Assembly: GCA_036346205.1 (NCBI GenBank)
Contig: JARFJB010000821.1
Span: 4,985,222-5,049,221 of the forward strand
Source of the DNA: Vesta saturnalis
Taxonomy: Eukaryota; Arthropoda; Insecta; Coleoptera; Lampyridae
DNA: 64,000 bases
Reading direction: 5' to 3'
In this document: one piece after another, positions 48,061 through 60,059 of the stretch
Position numbering within the stretch: position 1 is the stretch's first letter
Layout of the letters: each line of letters starts with the position of its first letter
The notes under the pieces: generated by a model
The model's database searches: none
The model's input: the letters and a program-made list of their open reading frames with translations, nothing else
Told to the model about the DNA's origin: nothing
Made by a program: the position numbers and the translations under genes

Positions 48061-49303
48061 TATATTTGAATTTTTCTATTTTATCTGTTAAGATTTAACT
48101 GGTGGTATTAAAGTATTCATTTTTTTTTTATCAAATTCTCATAATAAAATGTTTAAGTTTTGTCCACAACTAATACATCAGAACCATAATATCAAAACGA
48201 AGTACTTTTTATGACCTATTTTCTATCATATAAGCCAAAATTATACAAAAGTTAAATTAAAAAAAAATTTATAACTGATTCTGATTAGCACTTACCAACA
48301 TAATATAGGCAATCCAGCGAAAAAACGATGCACATCATAAATTTATTTAGGTAGTTCCCACAAATTGTTCATGCTACTATTTCGTATGTCCCATGACTCA
48401 AAAAGAGATAGAAACCATCTAGAACGTTGGGACTACTTACATAAATTAACGACGTGCATCAATTTTGCTGGATACCTAATATAAAATGGTTTGCAACTCT
48501 ACCATAATTATAAAATAAACCTTTGCAAATTTTGACTCAACTAGATAAAATATGCTCAAAAATAAAAATAATTTATCTCTAAACAATCACTTTTTATTTT
48601 AAGTTGTAAATCATAATAAAACAATATTTTGAAATTTTAGCTTAAATTGGAATAATCTCATACACATTTTCTTTGGTATTTTAAAAATGTGAATAATTGC
48701 TACTGATTTAATAGAAATGATGAAATTAACCATGTTTCAATATATAAAAATCACGTTCCTACTAACATTTAACTGATTTCAAATAATATATTCTGCCTTG
48801 TTCATAATAATAAACCTACTTTAAGAACTAATTTATAACAACATAAGCTGACAGAGAGCTTTTAGTAAATTATAAACTGTAAACAATTGTAAATGTTTTA
48901 AAACAAGATTTACGATTGTCAAAGAATATTTAAATTTTCTAACTAAAAAGGCTAAATTTGTAAAATTATTTTATTGAGTATGGTCTATAAAAAATCACAG
49001 AAAATACATAATTCTAACATATAGACTAGTTGGTTAAAGAGGCACTGATTAAACTGCATAAAAAAATAATTCAAAAAAAAATTTTTTTAATATCAGTGAT
49101 AAGTTTATACGTATTGAATTTCATAATTTACTTACAACTTCTAATGCATAAAGGCATTTGAAAGCAAAATAAAATATAATGAGCAAATTAAGTCAGTGCC
49201 TCAGTTTAAACTTAAAATTTACATTAAAACTATTAAAACTATTCCTACAAATTGATCTAAAGCTATACAAAAATATAAGGAATTTTAAATTCTAAAATAT
49301 TTA
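48061..49303. other. 3' flank of gene 2
   Basis: AT-rich, no coding signal. On the minus strand it should contain the 3' UTR of gene 2; a minus-strand AATAAA overlaps the stop (49299-49304) and others lie further on, so the polyadenylation site cannot be fixed. Confidence 0.4.
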
Positions 49304-52300
49304 TTAATTTATTTCTACTTCATCTACAGGAAACACAGCATTGATATATTGACTATAATCAAATGTTATAATCTTCGGTGCTATAAATCCTCCAGAATAT
49401 TGTCCTCCTTTATGGTAAAGACCAGCACCAGCTAAAGGTATCGGGAATTTTGGCACAACCGGTTGTGCATCCAAAAATGGCACAGTCGTTTGAGCTGCAT
49501 CTCTATTTAAATCAGTGTGTGTAAAATCAATATATTGATCTGATTTTGAATCTGGTTTAGAGGATATTGGTACACGCGTTGGTATATCAGGATCACGTAA
49601 ATATACTTGAGTTCTAAAAAAAATAATATATTAGTTCCAATTGATGTCTGGGAGTTATCGTGCAAAATTTGCTTATTACTTACAAACGAATAGGTTTGTA
49701 TAAGCCTTTTGCACTGTAAAGGGGATATTATTAGTGGGAAGGTAGTTGGTTAGAATGGATACTCACCTCGGATTCTGCAGCGATACATCAGTATTGCTGT
49801 TATCTTTCCATATACTGCGATGAATTGGTTCTAATAATTTTCCAGTTTCGAAATCAAATGGAGTTATATATATTTCGAAATTTAGATGTGTTCCAATTTT
49901 TTTAAACCGAACACCTGGAAGGGGTCTTAGTATATGTAACTCAAGCTTTTTGTAGTTTACCTGTTAGTAAATGTCTGTCGTCTGCCATTAAATCATCAAG
50001 ATCAATACTTCTCTGCTCCCAGCTTAAAGTGTGATAATCTTGTCCATTGAAAATATTACGATCTGTTACTCTATAATCCTCCACTGGTACCCATTGAATA
50101 CTGCTTTGGTCAATTTCACCTTGTGGTAATAGTTTTCCTTCTTGAATTTGAAGGTGGATTATACGATTATGTTTGGTGAATCGTAATCCGGTTACAACTC
50201 TAAAGATGGATTTGAGTGTGATCAGTATAAAGGTGGTATACATACTTATTGTTTTCTATGTCCGATTACAGATCGCATGTTAAAGTAGCGATCTGAATAG
50301 ACACCCTGTTCGTCACAGAGGCAGAAACAGTATGAGCAATGCCAGAAGAGCCATCTCCACCAGCTGTCTACCTTAATCGTGCCACGTTGGCAGCTTTGTT
50401 TCCGACCAAGAATTCGACCATTTTCATACTCAATGTATTCATAACGTCTTTTGGTGGCATCTGTCTATAACAATCTCAAATTATGATGTGGTTAACCTAT
50501 TTAGAATACATACTGCTGGACAGACCCACATGTCGGAGTCAATATATCGGCAATTAATAATTTTTCCATTACATCTACGTTGCTGTCTGCAGTACAGGTT
50601 CTTAAAGCAACTGTGGCTTTTTGTGTAGGTGTATTCTGCACATGTTTCACTGCAAGTTCCTTTTGGGTTTAAATCAACCTCATTTTGTACGTAACCTTGT
50701 ATCAATTGGGTTATTTCCAGATATGTAGTATCTATAATTTTGCATTGTTATGTGGATTATTATTAACAAGAGTATATGCTTGCCTGGTATATGTTTGGAA
50801 GGGTCACACCTCCATAATTCTCTTGAACTTGTTGAGAATACTTTTTTAATAGCTTCGAGTGATTGTAAGGTACGTTCTTCATAACGGTCTCGCATTAACT
50901 GTGCTTCCTTTGTGTAATTACCTACAAATTGATATTAGTATATCTTACAACTTTCACACCAGACTTGCTTTATTGCACACTCTTAGTAATTTGTTTTGCA
51001 GTTATAAGTTTTGGTACATGCCCCCCGACATCTCAACTCATGGTTTGTAAAATAAGATCCTGAATTTCAAGGTCATGCTGCTGTATTTTGGAAATAATGT
51101 TAATAGAGATATTGAATTTTTTCTTATAATTTTAACGTAAATAGTAGTATGCCATGGCATAAATTTACAATTAATTATTTATAATTTTATAACAATGCAA
51201 AATAATTTGTGATTATTAACGTTGTTATTATTTACACACTATTAAATTTCGTTGTCAATTTTTAACACTATGAAAACACAATTAACTTTTTAATAAATAT
51301 TTAGTTTATAGGTAAGTTGATTATTCCAATATCACGTGTAACAGTACACTCTAAAAAAGGATTTTAACACATTTACGTTTGATAACGTTAAATAATGATA
51401 ATTTTTGTTTGATCAATATGTCTATCCCGTGTCTAGTACAAGTAGTTAGTAGCCTTAATTTGTGTCATGGACTTAATTACCAAACTTTCTTTTATCACAT
51501 AACTGATTCATACTAGTGTTATTAAAAAAATTTGAGATTAACAGAAATTTAAAAATAAATTGATCCGTGTGACGCATTATGTTAAAAATTAACAGTACTA
51601 TTTTAATCAAAACATTTCAGTTCTTTAAACTAAATGGATCTTTTCAGAACAAGATGCTTTTTCTTTCATGATTAGTAAAGGCCCAATTTTCATTACAATA
51701 GGCACTGCGTATGGGAGTAATTTTATTTAGAAACTTACCTTTTTTATACAATTTTAATAACATATAGCTAAACTGCATCATCATGTATCCTTTTAGTTCT
51801 GTTAGCTCAATGGTGTTATATAAATTATACAAAATCTGCTGAGCGGACTGATTATTACTGCATAACATATCTCCTTCCGTTTCCTGTAATTTATTTAAAA
51901 ATGTTATAACAAACAGTGTAATTATAAAATGTACCTTAAGAACATCCTCATAAAGGTGTTCCTTTGTTATAAACTGAGTTATGGAGTCCTGAGCTTGCAT
52001 AATAGAAGATTTACCACTTTGCAATAACGTTTGTGTTAAATCAAGCCATGCTTGCTCAGGTGATGGAACTCTACCTGGAGTAGTTTGCAAATTTTGAAAC
52101 CTTCGAAAACTTTCATACATTGCATAAACACCACGTAACTCAGCATATGCTTTTGCCCAAACGTAAACACTTTCAATAGTCTCTAACCCATACACTAAAT
52201 CATGAGGAAAATCCTTGAAACATAATTTTTATTAATCTGGACTAAATCGTGCGTAAAACTACCTGTTGTAATTGATCTCCAAAAACTTGAAATTGAGATA

Positions 52301-52499
52301 TCAATTTAACTTCAGGACCTTCATTTAGATTAGGTGGTTTAACAAGATTATCTGTGTAATCGAAAATTGAATCCCATAATGTTTCTTCTAAACGTAAAAA
52401 TTCAAGACGGCGTGCATCAATTTTACATAATGAGGCCGTTTGAAAGTAACTGTGCGTTGTACTTGCAAGTATAAGCACAAAGAGGATTTCAAAATGCAT
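49304..52499 (-). CDS. Gene 2: secreted cysteine-rich insect protein, nine coding exons
   Basis: Exons 52263-52499, 51935-52213, 51739-51883, 50784-50921, 50514-50731, 50246-50464, 49961-50199, 49767-49914 and 49304-49613. All junctions are GT-AG with matching phases except intron 4, which has a GC donor (CAG|GCAAGC). Length about 644 residues: signal peptide (MHFEILFVLILASTTHS), helical N-terminal half (SFRRFQNLQTTPGR; LKGYMMMQFSYML), SSRELWRCDPSKHIP, a cysteine-rich segment (exons 5-6), VVTGLRFTKHNRIIHLQIQE and GVRFKKIGTHLNFEIYITPF, and a proline-rich tail. An upstream in-frame ATG at 52529 lies just after an acceptor, implying a 5'-UTR intron. Exon 6 is two bases short near 50261-50266, which brings an in-frame TAA at its end; exons 7-9 are intact. 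It resembles the family I remember as DUF4803; function unknown. Confidence 0.82.
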
Positions 52500-52531
52500 C
52501 TTGTTCGGATTTATTAATTTACATTTCATTT

Positions 52532-53531
52532 CTGCACAAAAAATAAAACTGTAAGTAAAAAGTTCAAGGTTTTATATATTAATGCAATATTTAGTCATGC
52601 AATAATGTTTGTTTGATCATAATCTTATGTTTAACTCTTATTGTGTGTAAAAATTGATAAGATAAAATTTTGAAAAATTGTACGATTGTGCGCAAGTTTT
52701 TTAATAAACATAGATGGGAATTTCCCACAAATTTTAAATGTGATATAAATGTCGACATCGGGCTTTCTCTACATTGTTAATTGCTGTAAGTTTATAATTC
52801 TTATTATAACTTTCAAATTTATAGCGGTACGAAACACAAAATATCAAGTAAAACTGAGTGTTTTTAGAACGTATTATATAGATGTAAATATTTACTGAAA
52901 GATAATTAAAAAAATGTTAATATTTTTATTAAGATAAGCAATATTTTAAACCGAAGTAAACAAAAAGAAATAGCTTACGTCAAATTAGCGATCGTACGCC
53001 AATTACAACGATAAATAGATCAAAGAGCAAAAGGTCAAATGCTTTTACGCGTAAAAAACCTCATCACAATGTTTTTGACACTTTCACCGCCACTTATTTA
53101 TCAGCTGTTTTTGATAAACACTAATTTAATTACTCTAAGAAAATTGAGACGAGGTACACTGATACAAACACAGACAAAAATTGATGCAAGGCTTGCGCAC
53201 TCTATCTTTAATTAATTGAATTTGTGTTGAAAGAAGTAGGGGTTTGACCAATAACAAAGACAGGAAAAAGGCCATTGTTATGACGTTCGAATTTTTATTC
53301 TTTTTACTCCTAAATTAATTACCTGGAATTATAGGTAATCTAATATACGAGGGCTTAACAACAAATTATTTAAGCATTTGTTATTTAAAAACAGGTACAA
53401 CAACCTCTTCGTCTTGTTTTTTAAACAGGTTACGCTCTGAATTTTAATTCTTTTCTTTCCTTGAAATTTTTATACAAATTTGTGCACCGAACTTATTTAT
53501 TTTCGAGGCCACACAAAGGTTGCTTTTTTAA
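52532..53531. other. 5' flank of gene 2
   Basis: One kilobase between the first coding exon of gene 2 and a piggyBac element. It should hold the 5'-UTR exon and promoter; no core element could be placed with confidence. Confidence 0.35.
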
Positions 53532-53704
53532 TTTTTTTTAAGCTAAGCATTCGTAAAATTTACGACTTTAACTTAATAAGCCAAAAAAAATTTTAAGATA
53601 TAAATTGTAATTAATATAACATTTAAATATGCTAAAATATTCTTTATTAAATATAGTTTTAAGGTAAATACATTTTTTATTTAAATCTTTGTTCACACGT
53701 TGTA

Positions 53705-56426
53705 CGGGGTGGCCACTTAAGAATGCGAGGTACTGTATCTGGGAAACTATACATCGTAGAGGCTTGCAAAAAAAAAAGTTATTACTAAAACGGTCAATAC
53801 AAAAATCTGGAAAATATTTTCATGTTTCTGAAATGGCCGCTAGGGGCGTAACTGCAATGTTGAATCTAAAAAAGTGATGTTTCTGTGAATTCTGCTATAT
53901 TAACCTAATAAAAAAATAACTGATCTTTGAAGTCGAGGATAATCTGAACTTTTTTTGTTTGACAGTTTTTGACGTATCTATAAAAGTAAAGTGTTGGGGG
54001 GTATTCAAAGGCTTTTCTTGGGCTACAAATGTTGAAAAAAGTTTCACATGTCGTCGCTAGAGGGCTTTGTTCGACATTCCGACAGAAACGGTTAATTTTC
54101 GCAAAAAAAAATAAATACATTGGTATGACTTTTTCATGAACAAGTAGCTAAAAAGGACCAATTTGAAGGAGGAAGGTTTTTAATGCCCCGTAAATGCTCG
54201 AAATGCTGACCATCACTGTGTGCATTGCTGAGGCCTCTTATGGGTAGACAAAACTGCAGCTTCAATTTCGGTTACCTAGAAATTGCGATTTTAAAGGTTT
54301 GTAAATTTATTCACCAGAATAAAACCAGCCTTTTGAAATTACTAGAAATTGCGATTTAATTTTTGTAAATTTATACACTTGAATAAAATAACCCTTTTTG
54401 AAATTACTACGACAAGTAAGCAATGCTAAAATTTATACAAAAGGCCTATTTTTTGTTTGTTTAAATGCATATTCACTATGGATATATATGAAAAATACAA
54501 TTAATAGAAGCAGGCAATGGAAACAGATACCTAAACAAAACATACATAATCCTCAAATTGTCAATACTTTCGCGTTACTTTGAGCAATTTTTGTGCTTTC
54601 AAAATGCGTTTTACGAATAATGAAGCTGTTGATATGCTTGCGGTTTATTTTGAATGTCTTCAGAATGCCGCAGTAGCTAAAAGAGTTTACGCGGTCTCGA
54701 TCCTCCTTGCGATGTAAGAGTTTTTCCCCGATTAGTGGCGAGCTTACGAGCCAATGGTAGTTTTCGGCCTACGTTTCAACGGCAAAGAAATGGGAAGAAA
54801 CCAAGAAAATATTAACCGTGTACTGGGCTATATTGAAGGAAATCCTCATGTTAGCACAAGAGCATTATCCACTGAGTTAGGCATATCACGGACAACGGTT
54901 CAAAATATTTTGAAGGACCATAGGTAAGTTCTAATGGCCATCAAAATATATAGGTATTCGTTTAAACTTTTTTTAATTACTTTAAGAATGCACCCATATC
55001 ATGTCGTTTTGCATCAGGCCTTGAAAGTGGAAGATTTTGATCGAAGGTTAGACTATTGCCATTGGATGTTAGGCATGATACGCGAAAATAGAGAATTTTT
55101 ATTTTCCATTTTTTGGACCGATGAAGCCACCTTCAGTAGTGACGGGAGAGTCAATCTGCACAATATGCATTATTGGTCTGCAGAAAATCCTCATTGGTTG
55201 AGTGAAGTTCAGCGCCAAGGACGGTGGAGTTTAAATGTATGGTGTGACATACTGGGAGGCAGAATTATTGGGCCATATTTTTTCGAGCAACCCCTAAATG
55301 GCAATGTATTTCTTGACTTTTTGGCCAATCAATTACCGTTGTTGTTGGAAGATGTGCCTCTGGAAACAAGGCAAAAATTGTTTTTGCAGTTGGATGGTTG
55401 CCCAGCACATTTTGCTATTAATGTGCGAGAGCATATTAATGCAGTATTTCAACAGCGGTGGATTGGAAGAGGCAGTCTGTTTCCACGGCCTCCGCGATCG
55501 CCAGAGTTAACTTTCCTCGATTTTTATTTATGGGGCGCTTAAAGGACATCGTGTTTCGGACTCAACCTATTACTAGAGAAGATATTAAAACCGGATTCGT
55601 AACGCAATACGTAACATACCGAGAGCTGAAATTGAAGCTGCAGTTTTGTCTAATCATGAGAGGCTTCAGCAATGCATAGAGCGTGATGGTCAGCATTTAC
55701 GGGGCATTAAAACCTTCCTCCTTTAAATCGGTCCTTTTTAGGGCCACAACTTACATAATAGAAACAATTCCAGAAAAATATAGTTAAAAAAATAAAAATT
55801 TAAGGGATTTTCGTATAAAGTTTTCTTTGGCCGATATTTTAGGTTAGGAACAAGATATCGAGATGCGGTTTTCGCGAGCTTGTTTAGGCATCATTTAACT
55901 ACTTGTTCATGAAAAAAGTCATACCAATGCATTTAATTTTTTTGCGAAAATTAACCGTTTCTGTCGAAATTTCGAACAAAGCCCTCTAGCAACGACATGT
56001 AAAAATAACAAAACTTTAAATATTATAACATTTGTAGCCCAAGAATAGCTCATTTCAACGCGCCCAAGTTTGTTAAAATCGGCTTAGCCGTTTCGAAGAT
56101 ACAGGGGGTTATTTAAGGAAACCTTTGAATACCCCCCACCACTTTATTTTTAGACATACGTCAAAAAGTGCCAAACAAAAAGTTCAGATTATCCTCGACT
56201 TTAAAGATCAGTTATTTTTTTATTAGGTTAATATAGCAGAATTCACAGAAACATCACTTTTTTAGATTCAAGATTGCAGTTACGCCCCCTAGCGGCCATT
56301 TCAGAAACTTGAAAATATTTTCCAGGTTTTTGTATTGGCCGTTTTAGTAATAACTTTTTTTGCGCAAGCCTCTACGATGGATAGTTTCCCAGATACAGTA
56401 CCTCGCATTCTTAGTTGGCCACCCTG
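53705..56426 (+). mobile_element. DD41D-type Tc1/mariner element nested in piggyBac
   Basis: 2.72 kb flanked by TA (53703-53704, 56427-56428). Ends CGGGGTGGCCACTTAAGAAT and, reverse complement of the right, CAGGGTGGCCAACTAAGAAT. TIRs are about 490 bp or more (53705 to about 54210, and about 55690 to 56426), sharing GAATTCTGCTATATTAACCT, the AGGATAATCTGAAC block and CGAAAATTAACCGTTTCTGT-like sequence. The right arm has extra internal sequence. One transposase gene between the arms. It is the best preserved of the four DD41D copies here. Confidence 0.9.
54604..55727 (+). pseudogene. DD41D transposase, catalytic part intact
   Basis: The N-terminal DUF4817-like part (RFTNNEAVDMLAVYFECLQN) is broken by frameshifts. 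A helix-turn-helix follows (NPHVSTRALSTELGISRTTV). A likely intron of about 62 bp joins KDHR to MHPYHVVLHQ (ATAG|GTAAGT at about 54925, acceptor TTACTTTAAG at about 54986). The catalytic domain is open to 55542: FWTDEATFSSDGRVNLHNMH, WSLNVWCDILGGRIIGPYFF, QLDGCPAHFAINVREHINAV, and SPELTFLDFYLWG. The second and third aspartates are separated by 41 residues (DD41D). A frameshift after LWG moves the C-terminus to another frame, ending near 55727 (GQHLRGIKTFLL). Probably inactive. Confidence 0.8.
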
Positions 56427-58641
56427 TACAAAACTTGGCGCGGTGTTCCATGCAGAATGCCTTTTTGCAGAAGTTGCATAAGTTGGTGGTCATTCTTCTT
56501 TTTTTAGCAGGGCATGTGTTACAAATGGTTCTGTAGGACACATTAGGTACCGGAGCTTCGGTTGTTACTGTTTCCTAACATAGTTCCAATACAGTCACGG
56601 ATCGAACGTTGCAAAGTTGGTGTATTTTTTCTTGTGTTTATCCATGGCTTGATAATGGCTTCTTGAATTGAAAACATGTATTCTTTTCTATTGGCCATTT
56701 TTAAGCCTTTTTTATCCCTATGATGGTTATAAATAATCAATGAGTTAATACATGCAGCATTTAACGTGCTATAAAACACATAAAGTGGCCATCTTCTTGT
56801 TTTTGAAGTAGACATTCTAGAACACATTTGGTCAAATGTATCTACTGCGCCTTTTGTCTGGTTGTACGTTTCAATAATTTCGGGTTTTTCGGAATTCTTG
56901 TTAATACTTTCTCCTTCATGCATAGTTGAAAGCAACAATACATTTTTGTTTTTAGCTTTATACGAAACCAGTACTTTTTCTTTGTCAAAGTAAAATTTTG
57001 AGCTGCCAACTTTTTTTTTATATCTAACATTTCTGCAGGAATCTCACGCTTGTTTTTCGAATAGTTCCCACCATAGTGGTTTTATATGGGTCTTTTAGCA
57101 GATCGACAGCTAACGGTACGGAGGTAAACCAATTATCCATCGTCAAATTTCGAAATGATCCCTGGAATGGCTGCAATAGGGTTTTCACAAAATATTCCGC
57201 TGAAGGTAAGCCTTCTGTACTAGTTTTCTTCCCAATATATGGAACTGCATTAAGCATGTACTTGGAAGCTGCATCGCAAACCATTACGATTTTTATACCA
57301 TACTTTGATGGTTTATTGGGAATGTACATACGAAACGGGCACTTTCCGCGAAAGCCTAGCAACTGTTCGTCTATTGTCATGTAACTGCTAGGGACATAAG
57401 TAGTTTTACATGCATTTATGAAAATGTCCCATATTTCCCTAATTGCAGCAAAGGGATCTTTCGCTTTTCTTTCATCTCTGGTGGTTTTGTCATCAAATCT
57501 TAAGCTCTCTAATAAAAACTTAAAGCGTTCTCTGCTCATGGTTGCTCAATATGTAATCCCATCCATTTTGTCATCGAAAAGAATTAACGATGACAAATGA
57601 TTATTTTTCATAACAGTAGAATATATTAACAGTCCAACTAGAACTAACAATTTATCCTTAGTGACTGGAGAAATGGTAGCGGATTTTACTTTATATTTAG
57701 CAGCTCGTACAGTTATCGTATGATTTGTATATTCTAAAATTATATCAATCCGAAAAAACCGTTTTAAATGCACCCATTGGAGACAAATTATCCATGTTTA
57801 CATGGTTGGGCCTTGGAAATATGTGAACTAAGTTGCTCTTCGAAGTTCTTGCCGATTTCTTCTTTGCAAATATGCTCCAGCGATGACCATTTTCCCTTTT
57901 AGGCTAGTTTCTGATCTGGTGAATTCAACGTTTGAATCACAGTCCACTTCACCTTCTAAAACTTCATTTTCTTGTATTCCTTGTTCACTAGATATGTCGA
58001 ACTGACCACTACACTCTCCAGAATTTTGATTATTACAAGTGGGGGTCAATGGAATCGCACTTTCTTTTGAATTAATTTTGTGATCTTTTTTTTTTGGTAA
58101 AAAGCTCCTCTTTCTCACTGTCGTCACTCTCGCTCCCATACGGGAAGAACTCACTTCCAGAATCTACAAATGGTTCTTCCTCTAGGTGATCATCTTCACT
58201 ACTCTCGTTACAACTTTCGTCACTATAATTGACATAATCGTCTTCATCAAGGAATTTAAAATCGGCTGCTAACTCTTTCAGTTCGTTAGGCCGAAATGGC
58301 CTGGTATCTTCCCACTTTCGTGACATATTTTAATACTTATAAGTAAAAAAACTGTTGTAAAAACCAAAAAATCAAAACAAACAAACTTTTAAAAGTTACG
58401 TTAAAGCTAAGCTTTCGTAAATTTTACGACGGAGCTCCTATAAATCACACGTGCGCGAACCGATGTACGTGACAATGCTAACTGACCAATCGAGACCACC
58501 CAGTTTGAGATTAAATGGACAATGTAACTGACCAATCAGACCCAGTTTGAGATTAAATCTCAAATCCAACTTCGCGTATCCAACATACAGCGAAATATGA
58601 AGTGGGGCGTCGTAAAAATTACGATGCTTAGCTTTCTAGGA

Positions 58642-60059
58642 TTAATTGAAGAAATTTTACAAGTGTTTATACGAGTAATAGTTTATTCCCGTGCTACGAA
58701 AGTACGACCAATTAAATTTGCTCAAAACGTTTCAAAATTGTAATTTCCTTATTGAACTTGTGTAGAAAATAGATAATTATGACGAAGAAGCGATCAGCGT
58801 TAACGTATTAAAATTTAATACAGTTATTTAGACATAACTTTGTATAGTCCGCACAATAATTGTCTTTTTTAATACCTATTAATAGTAGATTATTATGTAA
58901 GACATGTAAGTTGGTTATTATCGAGCTTTTGCGAAATATTGATCAACTTATACGTCGAACGCAATATACTATTTTATGTTCAAGCGTCAAGATAAGTCTC
59001 CTTCGGAGTGATAACTGATGACAAATGTGCGTTATTCTGACAGATTGTTTTTATCTGAAATTTTCTATCAAAATCACATTGTCCTAGCTCCATTATTAGC
59101 TTCAACTTTACCCTCACTATTAGGTTTAAATGAATAACGGCGCAAGGCATACCTTTGTATGGTAGTTATGGAGGTTTAACAAATTTTTTGTGTGCGATTA
59201 ATAATAATAGGTCTTTATTATATTACCATAATTTGTACAGGTAATGAAATCCTAACACAACGCCTAACTGTGTTCTACTCAACCAATGCTATAAGTATAT
59301 ATGTAAAAAATAACTTAGAAGCAACAGAAATGCGGAACTTTGCTCGTCAATTTGAGATTTTTCTGTTTGTTGTTTAAGTTTACTTTTAAACATTACCATG
59401 TTTAGTAGTCGAACGTTCAAAAAAGTAATTGGTTATAATATTGTACTATTTTATAGCAAAATCAAAGCAATACCATGTAATGGGGGAGTTAACAGGTCTT
59501 TAAATATTAAATTCAATGTATGAACATCTGTACGAAATGTTAGTTTGTTGTATAAGTATTTAGGAAATTTACTATAATGTAATTAACATTCGATGGAAGC
59601 GTTAAGGAGATATCGCAATGCTATCTAAAGGCGATAACAACTTACCAATGTCATTAATAGTACGTCCAGATCCGACTGCTATGGAAGAGCAACGCTGTTA
59701 TCTTACACCCGTGTACTGCCATCTGAATGTGAATTCCAATATAATCAACAAAGAAGGGTACTACAAACAGAATGTAATAAACGTTTATTTTTCATATTTA
59801 ACAAACCGAGCTCATACAGTTTATGCGAAATTCTTTCACTCCTTCGAATACTAAAAATTAATCTTAAGCATGAATACTGGAGTTTTTAAATCCGTTTTGT
59901 ATTATTGACAGGTAAGCAGGGGCCGTAAACATACCGCAATGATTTACTGTTGAGAGAACAAGTAAGGATTCAGTGTCTTTATCATCTTTCTGTATATTGT
60001 TGTATATGACTTTAAACAGCAATATGAATTTTTGATGCATTAGATCTTTGTTGGGGAAA
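58642..60059. other. AT-rich intergenic stretch
   Basis: No gene recognised. The open frame at 59618-59854 has no family signature. Confidence 0.45.

Larger units (their letters stand above)
53677..58326 (-). pseudogene. piggyBac transposase, broken and split by a nested transposon
   Basis: Start at 58326 (MSRKWEDTRPFRPNELKELA), acidic N-terminus, then a frameshift at an A-run near 58085. The core is readable: TMSRERFKFLLESLRFDD, the first catalytic aspartate in SYMTIDEQLLGFRGKCPF, the second in NLTMDNWFTSVPLA, the third in KGAVDTFDQMCSRMSTSKTR. An in-frame TGA lies at about 57546 and frameshifts near 57060 and 56940. The cysteine-rich C-terminus (CNTCPAKKR, CNFCKKAFCMEH) is cut in its last cysteine pair by the element at 53705-56426. 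The remaining codons and stop (53677-53679) lie on the far side, in frame across the TA duplication. Confidence 0.85.
53532..58641 (-). mobile_element. piggyBac-type transposon, split by a DD41D element
   Basis: The right end reads, as reverse complement, TTAA then TCCTAGAAAGCTAAGCATCG, one base from the classical CCCTAGAAAG terminus; TTAA is 58642-58645. The left end is decayed: TTAA at 53528-53531, a T-run, then AAGCTAAGCATTCGTAAAAT, matching the right arm. A further inverted block (GCTAAGCTTTCGTAAATTTT) lies at 58409-58430. Without the nested 2.7-kb element it is about 2.4 kb, normal for piggyBac. One broken transposase gene on the minus strand. Confidence 0.8.

Noticed and set aside
57076..57384. 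Plus-strand frame over the piggyBac core
   Set aside because: Shadow of the minus-strand transposase, which shows the catalytic motifs.
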